64,000 bases of DNA, taken from NCBI GenBank assembly GCA_035048495.1, contig CM068553.1:15997190-16061189 (forward strand). Reading direction: 5' to 3'. Below, one piece after another: positions 46,351-58,651 of this stretch. A program made the translations under genes and the position numbers. How positions within the stretch are numbered: the stretch's first letter is position 1; the number at the start of each line of letters is the position of its first letter. This DNA comes from Euptelea pleiosperma. Taxonomy: Eukaryota > Streptophyta > Magnoliopsida > Ranunculales > Eupteleaceae. The notes under the pieces were generated by a model. It was not told where the DNA came from. It saw nothing but the letters and a program-made list of their open reading frames with translations, and did not search any database.

Positions 46351-48325
46351 CAACACTCCACTACGTTAGGAGTCAATTTGGCGAGTTATCCAACTTCATT
46401 ACTTTTTTCAGACAATGCCAGCAAGGAACGTGGAATGGTGGAACGCTTCTGTCACCCTTGGTAAAAGGCCAAAGATCCTTACCCACGACCCACTCAAATC
46501 ATTGACCCTTTATTCTTTGTTTTGTTTCCTTAATTTCTAACCCCTTTTCCATCCCTTCCTCCCTTCTGATAGTGAAAAGTTTCGTCTTTTTGCACTAGGA
46601 ACTTTTCTTTTTGCACTAGGGTTGTCAATGGATCAGGTTGCCCCGATGATCTGATTTGATAATATCTAATCTGGATTTTTTTTAAGCAACCTAGATTCTG
46701 ATCTGATGTATTAGATCCATTGGATAAGATATAGATCTTGGGATCATGATTTGTTAAGCTAATAGATTAGTTCCATATCGACCGTCATTTAAGCTAATAG
46801 AGCGGCTTAATGTTATGTCACATCGATTTAAGGTCTGAATTTCGAAATTATGATCTAACAAATATCTATTGGATCGATGTAGACCAACCCTGATTCTCCT
46901 ATCTTGATCTCTGAAGCAAACCTTAATTTCATTGCTTGTCTCTTTCTCAAACCCTATGACGAAAAACTATGGTTTCTTTTCCTTTTCTTCTTCTTCTTTT
47001 TTCTATCTTTGACTGGATCTTAGCAGGAAATTCGTCAAATCCAATAGGAAATTAGTTTCCCGTGATTGGAAAAATTTTACGGCGTTCGACATGAGAACAT
47101 TTTCATCCTAAAAATTGGCTATGAAAAACAATAAGAACACGGGACTTGTCTTTTCTATTGATTCCTACGGATTGGATCCAAAAAACAAAAAAAATTATTT
47201 CTTGAAGGCGGTATTCTACCTGTTGTCAAGGGAAGCTTCACCGCGCTTTCGGCTAACAGTCCTAAATTGAATTTTCACTACTACTCATCATCAACAAAAA
47301 AATTCTAAGGAATGAATTTTAATTTTAAAATGCATGCATAAGAAGGCAAGCTCATCGGCGCATTCTCATTAAACTGTTGCCACCATGCCGGCACCATATC
47401 AGCGGGGCATTACAGTGAAAGAGGGATGAAACCCTAATGGAACCCTGGGAAGACAAGGGAAGGTTTTGTAAGTTGATAACCATGTGAATAGATTACAAAG
47501 TGATTTAACTTTTTTTTTCTTTTTTAACAAATGGGTTCTTATGGGTGCAAGTGCAACGGACCTCTTGCGTTGCTGTCCAAGCATTTAAGCCTGCAACAAG
47601 CAACTACCGAATCATGAGATGGTGGGCCTCATCTGATGCCTACTAAGCACCAACCAGTTAGAGATGTCACTGTTAAAACATTGCAAAATAATTCAAGTAA
47701 CTCAAAAAAGTCCCTTTTTTCATGAAAATTAGATTAATATTATCCATTTAACCCACGTGGCAGTTGATTGTTCTGTAATTTACCATTATGCCCTTACCCA
47801 AACCCCTCTTGTTCCCACTTTTCAGTTTTCAGTGCAACAAATTTGCCCCTACCGGACCACCCTTTTCGCTTGCACAATCGCTACCACATCTATCAAATCT
47901 TCAGAAATTTCAAAGCCATTACAAAGAGAAGATATATGATGCAACTGACGTCCATCATCCTCAATGAACTACTTGAATATACATGACTCATCATTGATAG
48001 CAAAGAAAATGCATCAATGGGTTCACCTTGCTGATGCAGCATATTCCAGAAAACTAGGCTAATCATACGGTCACGATCACTCAAATGTTTTCTTTTTCTT
48101 AGCTGCTCGGAGTCTTAGACTCTAAACTAGATGGTTAATATTTATCAATCAATCCCATCTCTTACTTTTGGGTAGGCCCCATGAGCTCAACCGGTTCCAA
48201 CCGTTTATCTTGCATTTAAGATCCGAAAATAAACAGAAAGAAAAAAACTAAATTACCCAAATTTGATTCAAACTTCTCTCTTCTTCACTTCTTCACTTCT
48301 TCACGTCTTCTTCTCTTCTGTGCTC
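46351..48325. other. SPL8 downstream intergenic region
   Basis: No gene recognised. Near 46620-46900 a possible inverted-end element (TAGGGTTGTCAATGGATC and CAGGGTTGGTCTACATC) is too weak to call. The SPL8 3' UTR must lie just below 48326, but no clear poly-A signal on the - strand was seen within about 180 bp. Confidence 0.45.
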
Positions 48326-49625
48326 TCAGTGTTCTTCCTCTTCATCCCAGCTCGAGCTCGGAATCTGACGCTCGTATGGTCGGAAATTACCCACCGGCGA
48401 GAAAAGAGAGCTCGAAGACGAAGAAGACGCCGCCGACGCTTGGTTGTGCCTCGGACGGAAACAATCCAAAGACATTCGAGGAGGTGACAGAGCCACCGTC
48501 ACCGACGAAGAATGCACTCCAGACTCCGGCGAAGACCCTTTAACACCCCACCAAACAAAACCCAGATTTTAAATTTCAGTTTTCCTTGATGGGTAATTAA
48601 AATTTTACTTGATCCAGCAAAAAATTTCAAGAACAGCTTACTTGTAGGGTTTTCAGATGGAGAGTTTCGAGGGTTTTCGACCTGAGGTTGTGATTTCCTT
48701 CTTCGACGGTTGTGATCTGCCAATCGTTTTCTGCAACTGCGCTTGCCTTGATCAAACTCAGATAGAAGATGAAACCTGTTTGTGGTATAAGAGACAAAAG
48801 AATTGCAGTACGTTAATGGATGTTACATAATTTGCGGACACAAATACCCTCGGGATTTCCCCACGTACGGCAACGCCAATCATTAGCAGAAATGCTCAAA
48901 ACTAGAAACTCCCCAAGGGCATCATCGTCTTTCTCATACTCACCGGAAATATAAAAAATGCAGAAGAAGAAAGATGTAATGGAAATATAGGTGAATGATG
49001 AGGATGCTTTTGTCATTTCAAACCTGCTGCATTGTTGACAGAATCGCTGAGTCAACCCATTGGCCAACACGGTTGATGCCTTTGAGTGAAACTCGCAGAC
49101 CTTATGACGACGGTGATAATGCTTCGCGTGGGTCAGATCGGCGTTACATCCTTCAGCTTGACACCTCGGCAAGTTAGACGGACCGGCCTCGAGCGGTCTC
49201 GACCGACGGTACAGCCGGTTCACGAAATCGTCCTCCGACGAGAAATACGTCCGGCCACCCAAATTCAACCCGATTCTCGCAGGAAAATCCAACCCTCCTC
49301 CCCCGCAGACCTCTTCGTTCTTTGGCACCAAAGTGAAACCGTTGGCACCGGCGACGGATTCAAACGAGTGAGTCGCCGGAGGTGGAGGTGGGTAAGAGAG
49401 ATTGTAAGCGCGTGAGTCGTAGAAGGTCTGGAGATGGGTCGGGTTCTGTTGGTGCTGTTGTTGAAAGGGGTGGTGAGAAGAGAAAGTATTGGCCGGAGGG
49501 AGAAAGTTCCCGGCAAAAGTTTGGTTGTATTCGTCGAAAATCTGACGAGTTTGGTCGGAATCTTGAGCAGGTTCCTCCCCAGAGAGTAACATTGAAGATG
49601 GGTTTCCCCATTCGTAGTCCAGCAT
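48326..49625 (-). CDS. SPL8: SPL8-type SBP-box transcription factor
   Basis: A nuclear zinc-finger transcription factor that binds GTAC-core DNA; SPL8 acts in anther, gynoecium and gibberellin-linked development. There are three exons: 49625-49024, 48775-48642 and 48537-48326. Introns of 248 and 104 bp have GT-AG ends (donors GTTTGA and GTAAGC). Spliced length is 315 residues, against about 333 in Arabidopsis. The start [11 protein letters not shown] matches the family N-terminus, and a conserved [20 protein letters not shown] block lies at residues 118-136. The SBP domain runs about 154-229 with ligands C155, C160, C177, H180 and C196, C199, H203, C215, and a basic nuclear signal RRRRK at 224-228. 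Intron 1 splits the domain at R201, the usual place. The tail holds SLDCFRPRH and a serine run as in SPL8, plus an acidic DEEEEH end. There is no miR156 site, as expected for SPL8. No damage seen. Confidence 0.95.
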
Positions 49626-50189
49626 CTCTTCTTCAGTTCTTGCCCTTTACTTCGTCCCACAAAATCCCTTCAAAGAACCGTAAACGTAAGCTCTTCCGGC
49701 GAAGTCAGACAAGACTGGTTGATCTGTACAGTAAACAAGATCGAGTTAAAGTGAAGAAAAGGATGTAAGTCGTAGAAAACAGAAAATGTGTCAGCTTTTC
49801 CGGGGAGATTACTGAGCCAAAAAGATTGTATTTTTAAGAGTTGGGTCTCGCTGTTTCTTTTAATGGGATTTCTCTTTTCTGGGTTAGAAATTAGAATCGC
49901 TTTTACGACATATTAGGGTTTAAAGTTTTAAGGAGCTTTCGAACTTACTTGCTGGTGCATGGAGGGAGATAACAAGAAGAAGCTATAATCAACACCCTAT
50001 TCGCCATGACCAGTGAACACCAGAGCTTCTCTTTCACTCTCTGTAATGGCGTGTACGTCAAGGGACGGAAAGAAAGAAAAAAAACTGAAAAAGCTCTTCT
50101 GGCCGCCTCTCTGTCCCTCCCTCTCTCTCTCTAAGAGGTCGAATTAATAAAAAATGATCCGCTGAAGCAGAAAGAGAAGCCAACAGCAG

Positions 50190-50224
<35 letters not shown>

Positions 50225-50450
50225 TCTCTCTCTCTTTCTTGAGTCTGAGAGGAGTTGAGGTGTGACTCTGTGAGACGGCATGCTCAGAGGTCGTGGTATA
50301 TTACTGTTAATGGAAAAGCAAAATTACGATAGTGACTAGTTGATAGTAACAAATTTACTTAAAAGCCACTGGTCGGAAGGGAAGCATTTTTGGCTTAAGG
50401 ATGTTGACGCCAAAAAGTCGTGTCGATGGAGGTACCAAAACTGTATCCAC
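49626..50450 (-). promoter_or_regulatory. SPL8 leader and proximal promoter region
   Basis: Upstream of the SPL8 ATG on the - strand, with a (CT)n run at 50194-50221 that reads (GA)n in the gene's direction. Long purine repeats near the start of plant developmental genes often lie in the leader or act as GAGA-type sites. A TATA-like TTTTATATAGG on the - strand near 50495 is possible. Transcription start is not determined from sequence alone. Confidence 0.5.
50194..50221 (+). repeat. (CT)n microsatellite upstream of SPL8
   Basis: About 14 CT units, with further interrupted CT tracts to about 50240. Confidence 0.95.
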
Positions 50451-50473
50451 GACCGACCGACCGACCGACCGAC
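50451..50473 (+). repeat. (GACC)n microsatellite
   Basis: Over five GACC units just upstream of the SPL8 leader region. Confidence 0.95.
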
Positions 50474-51338
50474 TCTTTCTCTTATGACGAAAATGTCCCT
50501 ATATAAAATTACCTTTCAAGGTCTACAAGGTACATCGAGAGTAAGGACAGTACGAGCATTAACAAATTTTACTTTGGTGTCTAAAGTAATTGGAACAGTT
50601 GATGTATACAGTAGAACAGAATTATAAATGTACTTAGATTTTTTAAGTTTATTTACTAAAATACCCTCGTTCAGTATTAAATACTTACAAAACCATGCCA
50701 TCATGTTTGCGTTTGTTATTCGGTCCCAAGAAAGTTGGAAAAAAAAAAACTTCCAACACCAATAAAATTGTGCCATGTGTACCACCTAAAGAAACCTGAA
50801 GACCATGCCAACTGGTTTTCTTTCTTTCTTCTGCATGTTTTGTTTTTCAAAATGGGATAGATTGCCCAAGTAAATGAGAGGTTTTGTTCATAGATGGACG
50901 CTTTAAATGTGCACCTTATACTTGGGAAATGAATGCTAGCAATGAAAGTAAGGGTGCAAGAATAAGATTCCAGTTGATATATGAATGTCTATCGTCAAGG
51001 GCAAATATTGAATGGAATGCTCAGTCTTTTTGGACTTGCAAAACAAAGTTCAAGCCTCAACTATCACGTTCGAGATTGAAGTTGTGGGTGAAATCAATGG
51101 CGGAGCCAGGATTTTGTTCCTTGGGGGCAAGGCGGCAAACGACCATTAAAGTGGGCAGATGGGCCCCACTGACCGCTTGGATGTTTATCCCATACTTTGC
51201 GTACTAAAAATCAATTTTTTTTTATGATTTTTAGTCGTTAGATTTAGTACCCAATTCTTTTTAATCCAACATCTAGAATCATACCTAAAAAATACTAAAA
51301 TCCAATTGCTAGATATTGTCTATCAAGGTGATTTTTTG
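50474..51338. other. SPL8 upstream region, no gene seen
   Basis: It includes a GGCGGAGCCAGGATTTTG end near 51101, like the fold-back family at 6380 and 7918. The open frame at 50884-51207 runs into that transposon-like end and is not a credible gene. Confidence 0.45.
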
Positions 51339-52520
51339 TAATACCCCCGAACTTTCGTTCTAAGGTATTATGGTAATTTTACAAAAAACAAAATAAAAAT
51401 TCAGACTTCTGCTGTTATACTTATGTTTAGATATCATGTATAAACATGTGTATCAATTTTGGTTGCATTCTGACAACTTCAAAAATTAAGATTTTATGGA
51501 CCCACAAGAGTATACTAAAACTCTCGTAGAAAATTTGTTTAACCTCCTATCGACGAACGGACAGTTCTTGCACGATCATATACATAGATCTTAAATATCC
51601 AATAATATGACTAACTTTATTTTTTTTATTTTTAGGCTAAATTTTATGTGGAACCCATATCTTAGGGTTTTGAAACCTTGTAGAGGGACATTAATATTAT
51701 AACAAATATTTTTAGCAAAAAAATATATTTTTAAAATATTAAAATTTATTTTTAAATAAATTTAAAATGAGTACGTGAACCGTAGAATAAATTTTGGATC
51801 ATTCCGAAGTCATCTTGACACTTTTTCGGGACTTTGAATATTTTTGTTATTTTTGTCTACTTAAGTTATTATATGTAATTTATGTGTGTGTGACAAGTGT
51901 CAATACCTTATTATATAACCTTGTATTAATTTATATTATATAGTCTAATTGATTTAATGTATGTTGAAGTAGATATTTAATATAATATATAAAATTTGAC
52001 CCACATGTATGATATACATTAAATCATCACATTTTTTAGTTATAATTATTAGGTGGGTTCATAGGGCCAATTTAGAGGCTTATTAGGCTTAATAATAACT
52101 TTAAATATGGTCTAGTTGATATTTATGGGCCATTTTTAAATCATAATTAATAAAAAACATGAGAGTTACGAATTTCACTTAAAATAGAAATTCTAATCCT
52201 TCCCTAAACCTATTTATAAAAATCTTGAAGCCTTAGAAGTTTTCACAAATTCAAACTCTACTAAAGAATAGAAAAACCTCCATTAAATTTTCGTCCGGGC
52301 ACCGATCGCACTCAAGTAAGAAGAGAGAATTGACGGAGACTCCGAATAGAACAACATACTCCGAGTAGACTACGATCCAACAACTTTCAGATTTGAAGCA
52401 ACTTCTAATCTCAATTAAAGCTCAAGAAAGCTTAAAGTAAATGTGTTTGATCCATTCTATACTCGCCTTTCTTCAAGCTTTTGTTTCTCTTTTATTTTGT
52501 AATGGTGGATATTCATTATA
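51339..52520 (-). mobile_element. Antisense TGTC-type LTR, 3' part
   Basis: On the + strand it begins TGTAATACCCCCGAAC, the reverse of the GGGGTATTACA terminus at 16082. It continues with GTCATCTTGACACTTTTTC and GTGTCAATACCTT, which match the 3' part of the 13082-16082 LTR in reverse. Its 5' end is not clear and may be cut by the Copia LTR that follows. Confidence 0.75.
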
Positions 52521-52639
52521 ATTTAATTTGGGTAAGATTTAATTTATTCTTATTGAGTTGATCATTATTTGTACCATCATGATGGGTTTGGTCATGGCTT
52601 CTTTGATACCCATAACGGATGACCATGTTCTTCTTTATC

Positions 52640-53883
52640 GTTTTGGTTAATCAAAATAATTAGTGAAACAAACAATCCACAAGACAAAGAGTTTTCACAT
52701 GAAAACCTTAGCCAAGGAAAATCACGGGACCACGTCCAGACGAAAAGTATCACTAACTAGAAAGTTACGAGTAACAGAAGTTACCTACGTAGCACCATTC
52801 TAAATGCAGCTGCCAACCTTAGCTAAAGCCTACTACTAGTGCGTCCATGTACTCTGGCTCCATGCTACGAATCCACGTGCACCTTCCCAATCAGGAAGCC
52901 TTTACCACTAGTTCAGTTTGGTACACCGCAAACCTACCTTCAATCAGTACACCCCGATCTTAATTCTCAACACTCCACTCTCTACTGAAGGTGAAGAATT
53001 TAGTTCATCCTGAACCCCAAGTTGCTCAAATGGTGTTGAGTCACACTGGTACTCTCTGACTAACTAGGTTAAGATTCTAAATAGAAAACCTAAACAGAGT
53101 GAGGATCAAGCTACAAGCTTTGATATTAAGGAAGAGAATAACCTCACAAGGTAAACAGTAAAAGCTAAGGCTTTTTCTCTTCAAACAATAACTATTCTTG
53201 ATTTAGAAAACTAACTCTTTTCTCTCTTATTGTGTATTTTGTTTAGCTCAAGAGTGCTTTATTTATAAGAATATGGAACCCCAAGGTTGTGTAAGTAGTG
53301 GGATAAATGGAGCACAAAAATCAGATCTAAAATTGAACAATTTCTGCGAAGTCCAATCGATTGTACATTTGGTCCAATCGATCGGACTCTAGTCCAATCA
53401 ATTGTACTGTACGGATGGATTTTTGTTCGTCATTGTAATCGATTATACTCAAGGTCCAATCAATTGTATACTTTGGAAGTTCTGTCCTAGATGGTCAAAT
53501 CGATTGTAAAGTAAACTTCAATTGATTGGACTTCCCTTAGTCAATAAAATTATTTCTTTAAGCATGAATTTGACTTAGGTTTGTCTTTTTACTTAGTTCA
53601 ACCATTAAAAAGATTATAATATCATATTCTTATGGTCACTAAGTCACTTACCTTCCTATGCGAGCGGACACAATCTTTAACGAACGAATAGCAGTCACTC
53701 AGATGACTCAAGTCGTCAACCATCTGATTCTTACAATATTTGTTTTTTAGTCTTCATGTAATCGGCGAAGAATGCGTACCACGACAACTTTGAAGCTACA
53801 CCGGTGCTCGTAGGAATGGTTACGAGAATGTTTATATCACACGAAATCTTTGCCGAAACTAGAATAAGAAATTATTCTTTACA
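52640..53883 (-). mobile_element. Antisense Copia LTR with adjoining PPT
   Basis: On the - strand it starts TGTAAAGAATAATTTC at 53883, immediately after AAAGGGGGAGAT, a textbook polypurine tract, so this is a 3' LTR. It shares the ACGTGGTCCCGTGATTTTC block and U3 palindromes (near 53354-53530) with the Copia LTRs at 23 and 25 kb. A TATA-like CTTATAAATAAAG lies near 53265. The - strand end near 52640 is truncated or rearranged. Confidence 0.78.
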
Positions 53884-54330
53884 ATCTCCCCCTTTGACAA
53901 TTTCGTGACAAAAATATAATCACATAAAGAGTAAACAAAAAATAAGAATTTCATCCCATCCATTTACATGATTTTACTCACTATCTCACACACTCTCGGA
54001 GATAACAAACAAATAATAAATATTTGCTTTGATTTGTTTCTTGCACATCCACCAACAATACATGCTATGTAATATCATCGGCAAAAATAAATAATTCAAA
54101 CCTTGCAGTGAGTTTAAAATTTGCACATCAGAATATAGATACAATAGAAAAATTAGAAAAATAAAACAAGATTTTTCTCTTCTCATATCGCATCTACCTG
54201 TTTTGAGTTTTCTCTCTCCTTTTGTCATAGAATGACAAAGGTATGTAAATAAAGAAGATAAAAACATGCAATGAAGTACAAGTGCAATATTTATATATCC
54301 TTTCATCTTTCAATTAAAACGCGTATCATT
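53884..54330 (-). mobile_element. Copia internal 3' fragment
   Basis: It is continuous with the polypurine tract of the antisense Copia LTR and contains the TTTTGTCACGAAATTGTC-type sequence that precedes it. The frame at 53986-54306 has no domain. The element is broken off near 54330. Confidence 0.5.
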
Positions 54331-54345
54331 TATATAACAAAACAT

Positions 54346-55418
54346 GACGGTTGTCTCCCCCTCTTATCCGGCTTCATAAAGGATGGCCAAGATCTTATCA
54401 CACCAAATGGACAGTGGATCTCAGCCACTCAGACCCAATTTTGACAAACGCTTTGTCGATGAGTGCTGTGGGCACGGGTCACCTACTATTTACCTACATA
54501 TAAGGAATGAAATGGGTTGGATTTACATATAGCCCAAGGGTCAGGCTCAGGAGCCCCACTTTTTATGCCTCGAGAGGGGTGTTACTGTTAAAACGACAGT
54601 TAAAACGGATTAAAATGGCCAGAGGTAAGAATGGAAAAAAATGGATTTTAACGGATATTAATGATTTTAACGAAAAAAAGTGGTGCTGAAATTCAAAATT
54701 TAAAATTTAAAAAAAAAATAGAATTTAATGGAAATTTAATGGTTTTCTTATACCCCTCTAATCTTATATGGCTTCAATAATGAGTGGCTGAGATCCACTA
54801 TGCTTCATATCGATGGCTGAGATTAACTCCCACTCAATTTTGACAAACACTTTGTCGGAAAGGGTCGTGGGAATGAGCCACCCACGCATATATCAAGACA
54901 ACTCAGTTGTATTCTCTTATATTATCCATCCATCTAATATGGATGGTTAGATAAAGAGTGGTTAAAATCAAATCCATCGATCTAATGTGGACAGTTAGAT
55001 TTCAGCCACTCAATCCGTCTCATTTGACCTCAATTTATTCAAAAATTAATTTTCAACACCATTATTTTTTGTTATTTCTGTTATTTTCCTATTTCTCCCT
55101 ATGTGCGTTACGATTTGTTATAACAACTGTTATAATGGAAAAAATGGTAACGCCCCAATCCGTTATACCGTTTGAGTGCCGAAGGCACCCAATTTTTGCA
55201 GACGCTTTTGTCGGAGAGTGCCATGGCATGGGCCATTTACTATTCTATATAACAAAACACATTGGTTGTCTCCCTACTTATACCTCCTCTTATAAGCATC
55301 AACAAAGAAGGGCCGAGATCTAATCCTCCCCCAAATGGATGGTGGATCTCCGCCACTCACCTGATTTTAGCAAATTCTTTGTCGAGGAGTGCCGATGGCA
55401 CGGGGCACCCACTAGTCA
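54346..55418 (+). repeat. Array of diverged modules (TTTGTCGGAGAGTGCC type)
   Basis: Four modules, near 54346-54500, 54757-54895, 54905-55240 and 55262-55418. Each contains a GGCTGAGATC/GGTGGATCTC part, a TTTTGACAAACACTTTGTCG core and a GTGGGCACGGGCCACCCAC-like end. The third is expanded by a GTTATTTCTGTTATTTTCC insert related to the fold-back element at 46.2 kb. Function unknown. Confidence 0.75.
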
Positions 55419-55539
55419 TTAACATTTGAGATCAAATTATAGAGAGAAATTATAATTCTCTGAGATGATACCTTGGATAGTCAAATAGGAGAACACAAAT
55501 CAAGCTCCATATGAGAAATGAAATATTTTAAAGGAGTTT

Positions 55540-55691
55540 GGGAGGCGGAGCAATCGATTTGGGGTGAAAATGAGGCATTTTGTGTTTTTTATAAAATGAA
55601 GAGTCGCATTTTCTAATCGATTGTACTTTATAGTCCCATCGATTGGACTGGTCCGGTCGATTGGAGAGTAAGTCCAATCGATTGAACTAAC
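55540..55691. repeat. CAATCGATTG palindrome cluster
   Basis: CAATCGATTG is exact at 55675, with several variants (CCATCGATTG, GGTCGATTGG, TAATCGATTG) within 150 bp. It is probably a piece of U3 from a Copia LTR of the type seen at 23-25 and 53 kb. A solo LTR is inserted at its right edge. Confidence 0.6.
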
Positions 55692-57201
55692 TGATAATGC
55701 TCATTTTGTGCTTATTATCCATTTTAACTTTAGGACATTATCGAGTTTCATGAGCTTACAACTTCACATTTTAATGTAAAATACATCCTAGGTGTCTCAT
55801 GCACAACTTATCCAATTTAGACCCTCATTATGTGCATATTTGATACCTATAGGGCATTCGTCGCATAAGAGACTTTTGTGCAAGCCATTGGAGTCTCTTA
55901 AGAGGCTTATCATAAATTTTCAAGTCATGCAAGCCATGAAGTCACTTGTCATCAAAGCCACATGGAGCCTTCACATGGGTGAAAGGGACAAGTCAAGAAG
56001 GAGAATGCTCAATGTGGTAAAGAATAGGCCTTGTCCTCTCTCAAGCCCATAACATGCCTCTTTCTAGCTTATTTTCCACCTACCCTCTTACACTTCTTAC
56101 ACATCTCCTTCTCTTATGTGTACCCCCCCATTTTGAGCTTGACCTTGGGCACTCTTTTGATTACATTTGAATCACTTACACTATTTTGGTAACAAGAATG
56201 AGCTCTCCTTTGACTACTTTCCACCTCATCTCCACCTATTACTCCTCCACAACACCTTCCACCTCACCACCTTCTATCTTCTATATAAGCTCACTTTGAG
56301 CTTATGAGAGGGCCTTCTTCCTTTCTCTAGTGAGTTTATTTTAGATAGCCCAAGAATCTCAAGCAAGTCCCTTCTCTCCTCTTTCTTATTTTCTTTTTTT
56401 ACTTAGTTTCCATAGCCATCCACACCATGGTTGGCTAGACCCTTAGCTAGGGCTAGAGATGAGGCATTTTCCTTCTCCCTTTTGTGACTTATTGAGTGTA
56501 GATCCATGTTTATGAGAGCTTCATTGTAGAGATTTTCTCAATACTTTAATGAAGTTGTTTTGTACCCCTTCATGTTGTATGTCATGTATACTTCATAGTT
56601 GGACATCAAAACATTAATGAAGATTTGAGGTATTTCTTTTACTTGTTCTTGTGAGTCTTTTTGTGATTTTTTTTTTATCTATTATGTCTTGCATTATAGA
56701 TACTTAGGAACTCACATATTTGCACTCACACTTGTGATTCATTTCTTTATCTTTGGTGATAGAGCAACTCTTTAGTTGTTTCTTCCCTTCTTGGACTACA
56801 CTCATTAAGGAGCAAAGGGGAAGGGTCTCCTCTTCTTCTCTTGTAGTTTTTCTTCTAAAAAATTTGCCCACCATTGATGGTACATTCAACCATTTGCACA
56901 CTTTTTCTCTCATTTTATAGCATCCATTCACTACACATCACACACTACTCTTTTTTCCATTTTTTCTCTTCCCACTTGTAGTAACACTTGCAATAGTCAT
57001 TCACTCCCAATCCTTGTGGTTCGACCATGGGAAACCCATGATTTTAAAACTAACTACAATTCGACATCCCTAGTTACTTCACTTTGTTACGCATACACTT
57101 TGTTGTCTAGAGAGAACATTGTTGCATCCACATCATATCATATTTAAGAGATACATTATTGTATTCTCTTCTTAAGAGTGTGCACAATCACAGTTGTAAC
57201 A
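55692..57201 (+). mobile_element. Athila/Tat-like solo LTR, 1.5 kb
   Basis: It starts TGATAATGCTCATTTTGTGC and ends CACAGTTGTAACA, with CTAAC on both sides (55687-55691 and 57202-57206). A TATA box TCTATATAAGC lies near 56280. A U5-like stretch GTGGTTCGACC...TTCGACATCC is near 57020. No internal sequence adjoins, so it is solo. Frames inside, such as 55792-56052, are not genes. Confidence 0.9.
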
Positions 57202-57206
57202 CTAAC

Positions 57207-58640
57207 ACTTAAAAAAAAAATTTCCAAAATATATATATATATATTTTCAAAATTTTTTAGTAAACTGCACGAATTTTCTAAGCTTCCCGAACACATCTTT
57301 TCTCAAAAGAATAATCATTTAAAGCTCCAGAAAAGATTGTCAATCAAGATAAAATATTTAGAAGAATTATAAATTTATATCCATGAAATATTAAACTTGA
57401 TAGGCACTAAAAATAGAGTAATTCAAAAAATTTTGACTAAAATATTTTAGATCAATTTTGATGAATCAATAATATTAACTCTTGAAAACTTAGAGCAAGT
57501 CACAAACACTAGTAAACTTAGATTTCGAGCTTAATCTACTATTCAATCAAGCAATACACTTTAACAATTAAACGAGCAACGACTAACAAAATCACTAACC
57601 TAGACACAAGAGATCAGAATCTCTCACACACCTATTTACGCTCTAGGCAAGCAATCTACCATTTAGTTATGCTCTAGGTCAAGCTAAGTCAAGAAGGGTC
57701 TCAACTCTCATGGGAACTTTCCCACACCGTTCCAAGTAAGTGAAGACTCACTAGAACTCAATTAGGGTTTAAATGATAAATTACCTCCTTGAGGTTCAAA
57801 ACAAAAGGGCTCACCTCTCGAGATGCCGACCGCACCCACCAAATCTCCATTAATGAATTGGCTCAAGAGTGATGATGCATGGAGATTTGGTCTTAAACAA
57901 ATAAGCTCTCAAGTCTAGGGTTTTTGCTTAAAATAGCTCAAAAATACTCTCAAAGTTTGTACCTCTAAAAGGTAAAAAATCGAGCCTAAATAGAGCAAAA
58001 ATGAGGTCCTTCAATGGACTAATTTTCCTAAAAAGGAAAGAACGGGGGCGACCCAACAAGGTGCGGTCACTTGAGGTATTGAGTGGTGGTGCCCAAAGAA
58101 AGAGGGGGTACCCTAGCTCCTTTAGACAAAGTGCTGAAAAGAGCAGGCACCCCATGAAAGAGAGGTCGACCAAGGTGACCTCAGTTTCCCCACGTAATTG
58201 GGGGCGCCCTAGCTCACGAAGAAACCTAAAATACCCCAGACAAGAGCCTAACCAAACCAAATACAAACTATGAGGGTTTATCACTCCCAAGGGACTTCCA
58301 AACACCTATAGAATGAGATCGTGAACGGCCACTGGTAGTTTCCCAGAAGCTTGTTGAAGAAGTTCGAGTGTTGTGAGGCTTGAGTCTCTTGTTAGATTGA
58401 CCAACATTCTTCATGATGGGTTGAGTGGAGCTTCTCAAACTAATGTTATCAACATATAAGTAAATGTCCTTTTTGTTATGGAATCTCACAATTATAAATA
58501 TGGGTTTTTCAAACTTATCATCCATGACAATCTATTGGTTCAACTCATTAAATAATACAATTGACTTATCTTTGAAAGCCCGTATAAAAAAGTAAGTTAA
58601 TCTTAAATTAGTAAATTAAGCAATATTTATACAGCAAAGA
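57207..58640. other. Transposon-like region, no assigned gene
   Basis: An (AT)n run lies near 57226-57242. A GC-richer segment at 58035-58215 has imperfect internal repetition (GGGGGCGACCC, GGGGGTACCCTAGCTC, GGGGGCGCCCTAGCTC). A - strand frame at 58268-58525 is open and coding-like (MDDKFEKPIFIIVRF) but unrecognised. It may be part of the CACTA element to the right. Confidence 0.4.
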
Positions 58641-58651
58641 TTAATTGAATA

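Noticed and set aside
46610..46900. hAT-like MITE with TAGGGTTGTCAATGG ends
   Set aside because: The end similarity is short and no 8-bp target duplication was found.
49086..49768. Several + strand frames over SPL8 exon 1
   Set aside because: They are shadows of the GC-rich SPL8 first exon.
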